14,755 nt of DNA from the NCBI GenBank assembly GCA_020429485.1, contig JAGQLK010000011.1:1-14755 (forward strand). Direction: 5' to 3'. Position 1 is the first letter of the stretch; each line of letters opens with the position of its first letter. Both the position numbers and the translations under genes were made by a program. Below the pieces are notes generated by a model. That model did not search any database. It had not been told where the DNA came from and saw only the letters and a program-made list of their open reading frames with translations. This document shows, in pieces, positions 1 through 7,073 of the stretch. This DNA is from Candidatus Dojkabacteria bacterium. GTDB lineage: Bacteria; Patescibacteriota; Dojkabacteria; B142; OLB20.

Positions 1-170
1 ATCAACAAGAAAGAAATGAAGTAGATATTGAGAAATTAATGGCGGATATACAGATAAGAGAACAACAACAACACTACCCTATTACATTACCAGAGGCTAG
101 TAATGCAGATGTGATCATAGTAGCTGATTACAATTCCGCACATCAATACGAATTTACCCTTTATTCATAA
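1..170 (+). CDS. C-terminal fragment of an unidentified protein
   Basis: The only frame open from the left edge begins at base 3 and runs 55 codons to TAA at 168-170; the start lies outside the window. The tail is charged and Gln-rich (a QQQ run from a CAA repeat near 63-71) and ends with the hydrophobic stretch ADVIIVADYN before a short aromatic terminus. An 'ADxII' strand after a basic, Arg-containing helix is seen near the C-terminus of some P-loop nucleoside or nucleotide kinases, but this resemblance is weak and no catalytic motif is in view, so function is not assigned. It lies 21 bases upstream of the phosphohexomutase gene on the same strand, so co-transcription is possible. Confidence 0.6.
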   Translation, partial: QQERNEVDIEKLMADIQIREQQQHYPITLPEASNADVIIVADYNSAHQYEFTLYS

Positions 171-172
171 TT

Positions 173-188
173 TATTTATTAATAAATA
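173..188. repeat. 16-bp perfect AT-only palindrome before the phosphohexomutase gene
   Basis: TATTTATTAATAAATA reads the same on both strands and ends three bases before the ATG at 192. It could be an operator, or simply part of an AT-rich promoter. With only A and T in an AT-rich genome, chance occurrence is plausible. Confidence 0.35.
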
Positions 189-191
189 CAG

Positions 192-1586
192 ATGAAGCAA
201 TTTACAAATGAAGTCCTAGAGTCTTTGTTCCATGCATATGATATTAGAGGCCAAGAACAAGATGGCTTGGGAGAAGAATTCTATGAGCAATTAGGGATGG
301 CTTTCGTGACATTTCTAGATGCACAGAAAATTATTCTAGGCTATGATATTAGGCCAGAAAGCCAGATCTATCATCAAGCATTTATCAAAGGTGCTACATC
401 TCTTGGTTGTGATGTTTTAAATATCGGAGAGATTGCGACCGAAATGATGTATTACGCATCAGGAAAATATGAAGAATATGATGGTGCTGCTACTGTTACA
501 GCATCACATAATCCAGCTGGTTGGAATGGTTGTAAAATGGTCAGAAGTGGTGCAAAAGCGATTAGTAAAGACTCAGGTCTAGTTGATATAAAAGAGATAA
601 TGCTCAATCAAAGCTACAGAGAAAGTACTGGACAAGGTAGCGTTTCAGAACTAGATATTTATCCTGAATACAAAGCTAGAATATTAGAATATTTCGAAGG
701 CGTTGAGCTCAAACCGCTGAAACTCATAGTAGATGCAGGAAATGGTATAGGCGGAAAACTCTGGGATTATATTTTTGACGATGTACCTTTTGAAGTTGAA
801 AAAATGTATTTTGAACCTGATGGTTCATTTCCAAATCATGTGCCAGATCCTCTCAAGGAGGAAAATGTGGCAGAAATTAGAGAAAAATGTTTAAACCAGG
901 ATATAGATCTAGGTATAGCTATTGACGGTGATGGTGATCGTGTATTCTTTATAGATGATGAAGGAAGAAATCCTTCAGGAGTTTACACAGGCTCAATTAT
1001 CGCACGCTATCTACTCAAAACGAATCCAGGCAGAATAATAATCCATGATCCAAGAGTTACATGGCCAGTTGAGAAGGAAGTAATCAAAGCTGGTGGTAAA
1101 CCATTTGCTATTAAAGCTGGTCATTCATTTTTTAAAGAATCGATGTATAAAGAGAAAGGATTATTTGGAATCGAGATGAGTTCTCACTTCTATTACAGCG
1201 ATATGTATAACGCTGACATTGGTATGTCAACAATAGCAATAGTTCTAAAAATGATCCTGGAAGGTATAGACTTTAAGAAAGAGCTAGATTATTTCTACGA
1301 AAACTATCCAATGTCAGGAGAAGTAAATTATCAAGTAGAAAGCGTACCTGCAACCTTAGAAAAAGTAGAAAAAGAATTTAATGATGCAAAAATAAGTCAT
1401 ATTGATGGATTATCTGTTGAATATGAAGATTGGAGATTTAATTTAAGAGGATCAAATACACAACCTCTGATTAGATTGAATCTAGAAGCAAAAGATAAAT
1501 CTACAATCATTGAAAAATTTAAACTGATTGAAGAGTTAATTGGTGGTACCAGAGATAATGTTCCGCCAATGCCTGAGCTAAGGTAA
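192..1586 (+). CDS. Phosphomannomutase/phosphoglucomutase family enzyme
   Basis: This is an alpha-D-phosphohexomutase (COG1109 type), which moves phosphate between C1 and C6 of a hexose such as mannose or glucose to supply sugar nucleotides for surface polysaccharides; it is a cytosolic enzyme. All four signature loops are visible: the N-terminal HAYDIRG (residues 14-20), the active-site serine loop TASHNPAGWNG with phospho-Ser105, the metal loop DGDGDR (245-250), and the phosphate-binding RGSNTQP (419-425). The sugar-specificity loop reads EMSSH (328-332) where the family usually has E-x-SGH, a mild substitution. The 464-residue length is normal. The ATG start is set by HAYDIRG at its usual place near the N-terminus; no ribosome binding site precedes it. 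Whether mannose or glucose phosphate (or both) is the substrate cannot be decided. The LCP protein further along would fit a shared role in envelope glycopolymers, which is inference. Confidence 0.93.
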   Translation: MKQFTNEVLESLFHAYDIRGQEQDGLGEEFYEQLGMAFVTFLDAQKIILGYDIRPESQIYHQAFIKGATSLGCDVLNIGEIATEMMYYASGKYEEYDGAATVTASHNPAGWNGCKMVRSGAKAISKDSGLVDIKEIMLNQSYRESTGQGSVSELDIYPEYKARILEYFEGVELKPLKLIVDAGNGIGGKLWDYIFDDVPFEVEKMYFEPDGSFPNHVPDPLKEENVAEIREKCLNQDIDLGIAIDGDGDRVFFIDDEGRNPSGVYTGSIIARYLLKTNPGRIIIHDPRVTWPVEKEVIKAGGKPFAIKAGHSFFKESMYKEKGLFGIEMSSHFYYSDMYNADIGMSTIAIVLKMILEGIDFKKELDYFYENYPMSGEVNYQVESVPATLEKVEKEFNDAKISHIDGLSVEYEDWRFNLRGSNTQPLIRLNLEAKDKSTIIEKFKLIEELIGGTRDNVPPMPELR

Positions 1587-1622
1587 AAGTGACATTGTTC
1601 TCAAAATAATGTTTAATAAAAG

Positions 1623-1628
1623 TATAAT
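1623..1628 (+). promoter_or_regulatory. Candidate -10 element (TATAAT) for the membrane protein gene
   Basis: A perfect TATAAT lies 17 bases before the ATG at 1646 in the 59-base gap after the mutase gene. No good -35 at standard spacing is seen (TTCTCA, 19 bases upstream, is poor). A short SD-less leader would result. Confidence 0.4.
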
Positions 1629-1645
1629 TTGTTAAATATTTATTT

Positions 1646-2386
1646 ATGGAAAATACTGATGCCCCAGCAGTAAAACCTGTTGAAAATATGGTCGCGCAAT
1701 CAGCTACAGCTGCTACAAAAGTTACCAAACCCAATAAGATGATGATATTTCTTGTTGCTTTAACTTTCGTAGGATTTATGTGTGGTGGATTACTAGGACT
1801 GTTATTAGGAATGAATTTAGATGGCGATGATTCAGCTGATGATACGGATATGATCACAGAAACTGTAGTACCTACAGAAGCGTTAGATGATAGTGAACCT
1901 CCAACTCCAAGTGAATCACCAAGTTCTGGTGATGGAACAGGAGCTCCTTCTTGTCTTGATAGATCATATACCAAACCGTTTGGAGGATTTTATGAGATGA
2001 CATTTAGTGTTGTTTGTAATCAGAACGTATATATTTCTTCGAATTTTGAAACAGGAATGACAGCATACGTTAATTCTAGTTACGTAAACTTTATCTATGC
2101 TACTGATGCTTCACCTGGTTATATTGCAATAAATGTTGGTGAACCAGGAACAGATTTCCATGACAGCATTAAGTCTGGTTACGATAGTACAACTGGTACC
2201 GAGTTTACAAACTCTGTTGGAACAACAATGTTTAGAGAGACTAGTTCAGGTCCCCTCGGTGACTATACTACAATCTACGGCACAGTTAATTTAGGCGGAA
2301 CAGACTATTATTTTCAAGTATCTTATGATGGATTAACAAGCACTCCAGAGATAGACAAAGTAGTAGATACACTTGAATTTAACTAA
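1646..2386 (+). CDS. Single-pass membrane protein with Pro/Asp-rich stalk and exported domain
   Basis: The family is not recognised. The 246-residue protein has a short N-terminal cytoplasmic segment (1-30, ending with Lys), one strongly hydrophobic helix with Gly patches at about 32-57, an acidic Asp/Glu-rich then Pro/Ser/Thr-rich stalk (about 59-101), and a C-terminal beta-rich domain (about 102-246) full of Tyr, Thr, Ser and Gly. The topology suggests a membrane anchor with the stalk and globular domain outside. The outer part holds Cys103 and Cys124, which could form a disulfide. The stalk resembles linkers of envelope proteins in CPR and Gram-positive bacteria. A strong hairpin terminator follows the stop, so it ends a transcript. 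The ATG is chosen because the whole transmembrane segment follows it in the usual position. Confidence 0.85.
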   Translation: MENTDAPAVKPVENMVAQSATAATKVTKPNKMMIFLVALTFVGFMCGGLLGLLLGMNLDGDDSADDTDMITETVVPTEALDDSEPPTPSESPSSGDGTGAPSCLDRSYTKPFGGFYEMTFSVVCNQNVYISSNFETGMTAYVNSSYVNFIYATDASPGYIAINVGEPGTDFHDSIKSGYDSTTGTEFTNSVGTTMFRETSSGPLGDYTTIYGTVNLGGTDYYFQVSYDGLTSTPEIDKVVDTLEFN

Positions 2387-2408
2387 AGTAAATTAAATCT
2401 TAAGATAT

Positions 2409-2440
2409 AAGATGCTACAATTACTGTAGCATCTTTCTTT
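2409..2440 (+). terminator. Rho-independent terminator after the membrane protein gene
   Basis: GATGCTACA (2411-2419), a five-base loop, then TGTAGCATC (2425-2433) make a perfect 9-bp stem, extendable by two A-T pairs, followed by TTTCTTTT. It sits 22 bases after the stop codon. The T-tract ends only a few bases before the helicase ATG at 2444, so the terminator fills the leader space of the next gene. Confidence 0.85.
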
Positions 2441-2443
2441 TAA

Positions 2444-5400
2444 ATGAAGTTTGACGAATACTATTCACAATTAAATCCGGAACAGAAAAAAGCTGTAGAT
2501 ACTATCGAAGGACCTGTATTAGTTATAGCTGGGCCTGGAACTGGTAAAACTCAGACTATTGCCTTAAGAATTGGAAAAATTCTGCTTGATACCCAAGTCG
2601 ATCCACAGAATATCTTATGCTTAACATTTACTGATACTGCTGTTTCAGCAATGAGAAATAGATTGCTCGAATTGATTGGTAAAGAAGCTTATGCAGTTAG
2701 GATTTATACATTTCATTCATTTTGTAATGAAGTAATACAATCAAATTTAGAGCGATTTGGTCAGCTAGGTGCAAATGCAGAGTCAATCACAGATGTAGAA
2801 AAGCTAGATATATTAAGTGGAATTATTAATGAGTTAGAGTTTGATAGCCCACTTAAACCTTTTGGTAATCCAGAGCTGTATATCAAAGAAATTAGTGGAT
2901 TAATATCTGAACTAAAAAGAGAAAGCGTACCTGTAAAGCATTTAAGAAAATTGACAACTACAGATAGTAAATATTTTCTTGGGATCTCAGACAAAGTTTC
3001 AGAGTTAAAAGCCATTAACTATCGAAAGCTAACAAATGAGCTATTTGCTGAGTTTGTTAACTATCTTGCTGATTATGATTCAGATCATGGCTTCACAAAG
3101 TATATTACCCAATTATTCAAAAATCATTTAGCTGCGGACTTTGACGACGAAAAGTTAGAAAGCAAGGCGAGAACGAGTTTGAGAAAGACTATTATCGAAC
3201 TTTATAAAAAGTATTCTGATCCCGTTAATGGAAGCAGGTTGGAAGAATTAGCAAATATCTATGAATCTTATCAAAACGAATTAGTTTCGAGAAAGGTTTA
3301 CGATTATGAAGATATGATTAGATATGTTGTAGAAGCATTTCAAGAAGATGACGAGCTACTAAAAATCTATCAAGAGAAATATCAATATATACTTGTAGAT
3401 GAGTATCAAGATACAAATAATTCCCAAAACTCCACTCTCAAGCTGCTTGGCGGCTTTTTTGATTCGCCTAATATATTTGTTGTGGGTGATGATGATCAAG
3501 CTATTTACAGATTCCAAGGAGCAAGCTTAGAGAATATAGTATATTTCAATCAACTATATGAAAACGACTTAAATGTAGTGGTACTAAAGAATAACTACAG
3601 AAGTCATCAGCATATACTTGATGCCTCATTCTCATTAATAAATAATAATTCCAATTTGATTAAGGATCATATAGAGGGAGTTGATAAGCAACTTAAATCG
3701 AAGGCCAGTATAGAAGAAGGTAGTATAGAGTTACATTCTTTTACTACAGAATCTGAAGAAAATTTATTTATGGTAGAAGAAATTGCAAGTTTAATAAATT
3801 CAGGAGTGAAACCTGAAGAAATTGCAGTGCTATACCGGGAAAATAAAGATGTAAATGATATCGCAGACAGCTTGGAAAGAAAGGCTATCCCCTTCTCTTT
3901 GGTCCGAGGCCAGAATATTTTCAGAGATAATATTATTCAGCAATTTATAAAGCTGGTTAGGTTTATAGTTAATCCAGTTGAAGATTATGACTTATTCCAT
4001 ATTCTAAATTTTGAATTCTTAAATGTCTCAAGTTTAGATCTGGTTAAGTTGCTCAGATATTGTTACCAAAATAGATTGAATATTGGTGATGTGATTTATG
4101 ATTCTGAGACTTTATCAACATTAGATTTAGATTCATTTGATAGTATTCAGCTTTTTGCGTCAAATATCAAGAATTGGCAAAAGCGATCACACAATGAAGA
4201 TTTTGTGATCCTTTTCAATGACCTAATAAGAGAATGCGGTCTGTTAAACTATATTTTAGCTCATGAAAACAAGTACGAATTATTGTTAAAGTTGACTAGG
4301 CTTTACGATGAAATCAAGCATCTTGATCAAAGTAATGATGACTACTTAGCTAAAGACTTTATAGAGCATCTAGACCTAGTAGATGAATATGGCCTCGAGG
4401 TAAATATCAAGCCGATTAATAAAGATCCTAACTCGATTCAATTAATGACAGCACATAGTGCTAAAGGACTAGAATTTGAATACGTATTTATAGTAAGAGC
4501 TGTAGACAAAAAATGGGGTAATAGAGCTCCAAGAGGGAAGATTAAGTTGCCAATGGGAATTACTACTCTGCTTTCGAGCACAGAAAGTAACGAAGAAGAA
4601 AGAAGACTGTTCTATGTAGCGATGACAAGAGCTAAGAGTAAAATATATATGCTTTATTCTCAGAAGAATGCTAATGATAAAGAACAATCCCCTACTCAAT
4701 TTATTGCAGAGACTGATAGCGTGTATGTTAAAAAGATAGAACATGATCAGGAAGAAGAAAAGCACATGGATGCAATGATGCTGGCATTTAATGCAAAGCC
4801 AGAGCTTGAAATGTCGACTCAGGGAGAAGCCTATCTCAAAGAAATACTCAAAGACTACAAACTAAGTGTTACACATATCTCATCATACAAACGATGTCCT
4901 AGGTGTTTCTTGTATAATACTTTACTAAAAGTTCCTAAACTCAAAAACAAAAATGCCGCTTATGGAACCGCTGTGCATAATGCTTTGAAGAGTCTATTAG
5001 TTACATATAATAAAACAGGTAAGTTACCAGAGTTGAACTTTCTGCTCAAAATTTATGAGGAAAACCTATTTAAGGAGCATCTGAGTGACAAGGATATGCA
5101 GGATGCTTTGCAAAATGGAAGATTAATACTTAGTAACTACTATGATTCAAAAGCAGACAAATTCCCTAAAAACAGCCTTTTAGAAACTAGCTTCAGTAGA
5201 CATAATGTTTATGTTGATGATATTCAAATAATAGGTAATATTGATAGAATTGATATTCTTGAAGGAAAGAAAGTTAGAGTGCTTGATTACAAAACTGGAA
5301 ATCCTGATTACAAATCAGCTGAGTTAAATCAAGAAAAACTTGGAGATTATTATTTGCAGCTTGTGTTTTACAAATTATTAATTGAGGAGTCTCCTCTGCT

Positions 5401-5620
5401 AAATTATCAGGTTGAATCAGCAGCAATAGAATTTGTAGAACAGAGCAAAAGAAAGAATGAATACATAACAAAAGAGTATGAAATTCCAGATTCTGATGTT
5501 GTTAAACTTAAAGAAGAAATAGTGGATGTGTATAATAAAATACAAAATCTAGAATTTGAAGAGTGTAATGAAACTGATTGTTATACCCCAGAATTGCATG
5601 ATATACAATTTACAATCTGA
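2444..5620 (+). CDS. UvrD/Rep-family helicase fused to a RecB-like nuclease
   Basis: An ATP-dependent superfamily 1A DNA translocase with a C-terminal PD-(D/E)XK nuclease, the layout of AddA/AdnA/RecB-type DNA break-processing enzymes. Helicase motifs in order: Q-motif Gln13, Walker A GPGTGKT (30-36), the TFTDTAVSAM motif Ia region, Walker B VDEYQD (about 318-323), GDDDQAIYRFQG (348-359), NYRSH (384-388), TAHSAKGLEFE (669-679) and RRLFYVAMTRAK (about 719-731). The nuclease begins near 808 with a SYKRCPRC segment, then His845 (GTAVH), Asp934 (GNIDRID), the DYK of LDYKTG (948-950) and a YYLQL helix. Cys818 and Cys821 before the nuclease core and Cys1041 and Cys1046 at the end could hold an Fe-S cluster as in AddB/Cas4, though the spacing is not the classical one. 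No second AddB/RexB-like subunit is nearby. The ATG follows the T-tract of the preceding terminator and no SD is present. Repair or recombination is the likely role. Confidence 0.92.
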   Translation: MKFDEYYSQLNPEQKKAVDTIEGPVLVIAGPGTGKTQTIALRIGKILLDTQVDPQNILCLTFTDTAVSAMRNRLLELIGKEAYAVRIYTFHSFCNEVIQSNLERFGQLGANAESITDVEKLDILSGIINELEFDSPLKPFGNPELYIKEISGLISELKRESVPVKHLRKLTTTDSKYFLGISDKVSELKAINYRKLTNELFAEFVNYLADYDSDHGFTKYITQLFKNHLAADFDDEKLESKARTSLRKTIIELYKKYSDPVNGSRLEELANIYESYQNELVSRKVYDYEDMIRYVVEAFQEDDELLKIYQEKYQYILVDEYQDTNNSQNSTLKLLGGFFDSPNIFVVGDDDQAIYRFQGASLENIVYFNQLYENDLNVVVLKNNYRSHQHILDASFSLINNNSNLIKDHIEGVDKQLKSKASIEEGSIELHSFTTESEENLFMVEEIASLINSGVKPEEIAVLYRENKDVNDIADSLERKAIPFSLVRGQNIFRDNIIQQFIKLVRFIVNPVEDYDLFHILNFEFLNVSSLDLVKLLRYCYQNRLNIGDVIYDSETLSTLDLDSFDSIQLFASNIKNWQKRSHNEDFVILFNDLIRECGLLNYILAHENKYELLLKLTRLYDEIKHLDQSNDDYLAKDFIEHLDLVDEYGLEVNIKPINKDPNSIQLMTAHSAKGLEFEYVFIVRAVDKKWGNRAPRGKIKLPMGITTLLSSTESNEEERRLFYVAMTRAKSKIYMLYSQKNANDKEQSPTQFIAETDSVYVKKIEHDQEEEKHMDAMMLAFNAKPELEMSTQGEAYLKEILKDYKLSVTHISSYKRCPRCFLYNTLLKVPKLKNKNAAYGTAVHNALKSLLVTYNKTGKLPELNFLLKIYEENLFKEHLSDKDMQDALQNGRLILSNYYDSKADKFPKNSLLETSFSRHNVYVDDIQIIGNIDRIDILEGKKVRVLDYKTGNPDYKSAELNQEKLGDYYLQLVFYKLLIEESPLLNYQVESAAIEFVEQSKRKNEYITKEYEIPDSDVVKLKEEIVDVYNKIQNLEFEECNETDCYTPELHDIQFTI

Positions 5621-5626
5621 TATAAT
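5621..5626 (+). promoter_or_regulatory. -10 element for a leaderless transcript of the receiver-like gene
   Basis: A perfect TATAAT starts directly after the helicase TGA stop (5618-5620) and ends five bases before the ATG at 5632, so the predicted transcription start falls on or next to the start codon. No convincing -35 is seen. Read-through from the helicase is also possible. Confidence 0.5.
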
Positions 5627-5631
5627 CAAAC

Positions 5632-6030
5632 ATGGCAAATAAATTACAGATAGTACAATTCGATGTTGAAGAAAACTACCACACAGTAGTTGATCTGATT
5701 TTGTTTATGATGGGTATAGATATTGTAGAACGCGCATCGAGTATTAACTCTGCTAAGAAAGTCTTCGAAAAAATTGAAGCGGGTAAAATAAAACCAAATG
5801 TTGCTATTGTTTCAGCTTTTCTCCAGAAAGATCATAAAGATGGAGAGCAAGTTGCTAAAAAGCTTAGAGAGCTTATTCCGGATATCAAAATCATTGCATA
5901 CACTGTTCTTGATGATGTTGAATGGGGCGATTATCTAGCTATCAAAACTACTCAAGATCAAGAAAAAGGGTTGATTAAGATATTGGAAGAAATTTCTGGT
6001 AAAGAATATAGATTCGATAACAGTAAGTAG
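5632..6030 (+). CDS. Degenerate response-regulator receiver domain protein
   Basis: A stand-alone 132-residue protein with the outline of a CheY-like receiver: strand 1 KLQIVQF followed by an acidic DVEEN (11-15), a central strand NVAIV (56-60), the 'DG' turn (70-71) before a helix with KKLREL, strand 4 IKIIAYT with conserved Thr91, and a Lys (105) after DYLAI in the place of the switch lysine. Where the phospho-acceptor Asp should end strand 3 there is Ser61, and the following loop looks about two residues longer than usual. So it probably cannot be phosphorylated in the standard way; it may act as a pseudo-receiver binding a partner. No output domain and no histidine kinase are nearby. It starts 11 bases after the helicase stop, which would allow joint expression, but it also has its own TATAAT. 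Identification rests on motif spacing only. Confidence 0.65.
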   Translation: MANKLQIVQFDVEENYHTVVDLILFMMGIDIVERASSINSAKKVFEKIEAGKIKPNVAIVSAFLQKDHKDGEQVAKKLRELIPDIKIIAYTVLDDVEWGDYLAIKTTQDQEKGLIKILEEISGKEYRFDNSK

Positions 6031-6046
6031 TCCCCTTCTACTTATT
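6022..6046. terminator. Weak hairpin between convergent genes
   Basis: TAAGTAG (6024-6030, including the stop of the receiver-like gene), a seven-base C/T-rich loop, and CTACTTA (6038-6044) form a 7-bp stem extendable by a G-T and an A-T pair. The downstream sequence on + is T-rich but has no clean T-run, and none follows on -. It may help end the receiver-like transcript in the 28-base convergent gap. Confidence 0.35.
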
Positions 6047-6058
6047 CATACTTTTCAG

Positions 6059-6874
6059 TTACATTAGTATTTCATCACCGAGTTTAACACCAAGTTTTTT
6101 ATCTGCAGAGTGTCCCTGAACTACCAATTCAATAAATCTGCTATCCTCTATTCCAGAACTCCCAGTGATCAGTGCAACGCTATTATCTGGTACATCCTTA
6201 AGCCTTTCGTAAAATCTAATTTTGCCAAATCGGGTTGAAATTTCTTCATTAATGTCTGTCAAATCATTTTGCAGGAGCGAAGTTTTGCAGTTGCCAAAAT
6301 TATCAATCCACCAAACAACATTAGGTATGTCCTTGATCTTTTGTACGTCTAGTGATGTAGAAGGGAGATCAATGTTTTGTTCAAGGTAATATGCAACTCT
6401 TGGTGAGAAATCAAAACTTCTAAATTGTGTTTTATCAATATGGTTCTTCAAACCAATATCAATAAGTCCTTTGTTATTAAGAAATTGTGTAACAGTAGGT
6501 ATATCATACAAATTGATACTAGAGACTAAATTTAATTTCTTCACAAGAGATAGTGTATATCCATCAATAGTAGAAATTACCGTGATATTCTTATACTTGA
6601 AAGAAGCAAATGGAGTACCATTTTCCCAATGTTTCCCATTACCGTTTTGGTCAATACTAAAGTTCCAGTTACTACTACGCGGAGCTACATTAACTAGAAT
6701 ATATCCTTCCTCATCTCCAACAGCATCTAACATATCAATTAAATTTCCTGCTGCCTCAATATCATTATTGATACCTACAGTATTTACACAGGAATTAAAT
6801 AGCGCAGAAACTCGTGTTGCCTGTCTTCCTAGAGCGTTTTGATCGTTACAGTCGTTGATAATAGTTATAAACAT
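6059..6874 (-). CDS. Divergent SAM hydrolase/SAM hydroxide adenosyltransferase (DUF62) family protein
   Basis: Known members of this family split S-adenosylmethionine with water into adenosine and methionine. The 271-residue length and two-domain layout fit: an N-terminal domain opening with ITIINDCNDQN (family: T-D-F-G), and a C-terminal beta-barrel from about 187 opening with WIDNFGNCKTSL (189-200; family I-D-x-F-G-N-x-x-T-N) and ending with the typical GHSADKKLGVKLGDEI segment. Two motifs expected to carry catalytic residues differ: the VDPGVG-x-x-R loop reads VAPRSSNW (63-70), and the FHGRD-x-FAP loop reads FRSFDFSPRVA (151-161). The enzyme may therefore have altered chemistry or act only in binding. 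The ATG at 6874 has no SD. The best promoter is 160 bases upstream, ahead of a leader ORF and an attenuator-like structure, so expression is probably controlled by read-through. It converges on the receiver-like gene. Confidence 0.78.
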   Translation of the reverse strand: MFITIINDCNDQNALGRQATRVSALFNSCVNTVGINNDIEAAGNLIDMLDAVGDEEGYILVNVAPRSSNWNFSIDQNGNGKHWENGTPFASFKYKNITVISTIDGYTLSLVKKLNLVSSINLYDIPTVTQFLNNKGLIDIGLKNHIDKTQFRSFDFSPRVAYYLEQNIDLPSTSLDVQKIKDIPNVVWWIDNFGNCKTSLLQNDLTDINEEISTRFGKIRFYERLKDVPDNSVALITGSSGIEDSRFIELVVQGHSADKKLGVKLGDEILM

Positions 6875-6900
6875 AATGATTTTATTTAAAATTTAAGCAC

Positions 6901-6925
6901 AAAAAAACTCCCTTTCGGGAGGTTG
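6901..6925 (-). terminator. Rho-independent terminator just upstream of the DUF62 gene
   Basis: On the minus strand, CTCCC-GAAA-GGGAG (arms at 6917-6921 and 6908-6912, GAAA tetraloop) is followed by seven T (6901-6907). Upstream AAC can pair with GTT after the stem if one C is bulged. It ends 26 bases before the DUF62 ATG, so it would stop transcripts before that gene unless opened. It is the terminator half of the attenuator described separately. Confidence 0.8.
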
Positions 6926-6946
6926 TTAAAAAAATTCAATCAAAAA

Positions 6947-7027
6947 TTAACAACTAACCTCCCATCGGAAGCCTGACATCATCCTTGCCATCATTAAATT
7001 TGTTGTTTGGTATTTGCTTGAATTCAT
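6947..7027 (-). CDS. Met-rich 26-codon leader peptide, leaderless
   Basis: The ORF begins with ATG at 7027-7025 and ends with TAA at 6949-6947. Its second half reads LMMARMMSGFRWEVSC, so five of 26 residues are Met, four of them as two Met-Met pairs at 12-13 and 16-17, followed by one Trp (22). The promoter's -10 ends six bases before the ATG, placing the predicted transcript start on the start codon. The last codons (Trp-Glu-Val-Ser-Cys-stop) are also one arm of the antiterminator. The position between a strong promoter and a terminator, just upstream of a gene of the SAM-hydrolase family, suggests a sensor of Met-tRNA supply. It may instead be a short independent gene ended by its own terminator. 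No homologue is known to me. Confidence 0.55.
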   Translation of the reverse strand: MNSSKYQTTNLMMARMMSGFRWEVSC

Positions 7028-7033
7028 GTAGGC

Positions 7034-7062
7034 ATTATATTAATGCAAACTAGTTTAGTCAA
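7034..7062 (-). promoter_or_regulatory. Near-consensus sigma-70-type promoter for the leader/DUF62 transcript
   Basis: On the minus strand TTGACT (7062-7057) and TATAAT (7039-7034) are separated by exactly 17 bases, giving 11 of 12 consensus positions. It is the best promoter in the window. The expected start site coincides with the leader ORF ATG at 7027. Confidence 0.8.
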
Positions 7063-7073
7063 ACCCTTTTAAA

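Larger units (their letters stand above)
6901..7027 (-). promoter_or_regulatory. Candidate transcription attenuator controlling the DUF62 gene
   Basis: Four RNA segments on the minus strand can pair in competing ways. Segment 2 is GGGAGGTTAGTTGTTAA (6947-6963), which overlaps the last codons and stop of the leader ORF. Segment 3 is TTAACAACCTCCC (6917-6929). Segment 2 pairs with 3 over 8 bp (GGGAGGTT/AACCTCCC) plus 5 bp (GTTAA/TTAAC) around a 4-base bulge. Segment 4 (GGGAG, 6908-6912) pairs with part of 3 to make the terminator; 2:3 and 3:4 exclude each other. An upstream AACAAC in the leader ORF (segment 1) can weakly pair with GTTGTT in segment 2. A ribosome reaching the leader stop would cover segment 2 and favour termination; one stalled at the Met codons would leave it free and allow read-through. 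The pairing is read from sequence; the mechanism is inference. Confidence 0.6.

Noticed and set aside
61..75. CAA trinucleotide run as a possible repeat element
   Set aside because: It encodes a short Gln run within the left-edge CDS and is only three to four units long.
1519..1974. Minus-strand ORF of 151 codons over the mutase end and membrane protein gene
   Set aside because: It lies antisense to a gene with clear membrane-protein features, and its low-complexity Ser/Val/Asn composition is a mirror of the sense codons.
4469..4765. Minus-strand ORF inside the helicase gene
   Set aside because: It is antisense to conserved helicase motifs; the Phe/Ile/Ser-rich product is typical of a reverse-frame shadow.
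6471..6842. Plus-strand ORF of 123 codons opposite the DUF62 gene
   Set aside because: The minus-strand frame has family motifs from end to end; the plus frame has none and no promoter.
6875..7027. SAM riboswitch upstream of the DUF62 gene
   Set aside because: I could not find the conserved core or pseudoknot of any SAM riboswitch class; the pairing and the in-frame Met-rich ORF fit a translated attenuator better. A covariance-model search would settle it.
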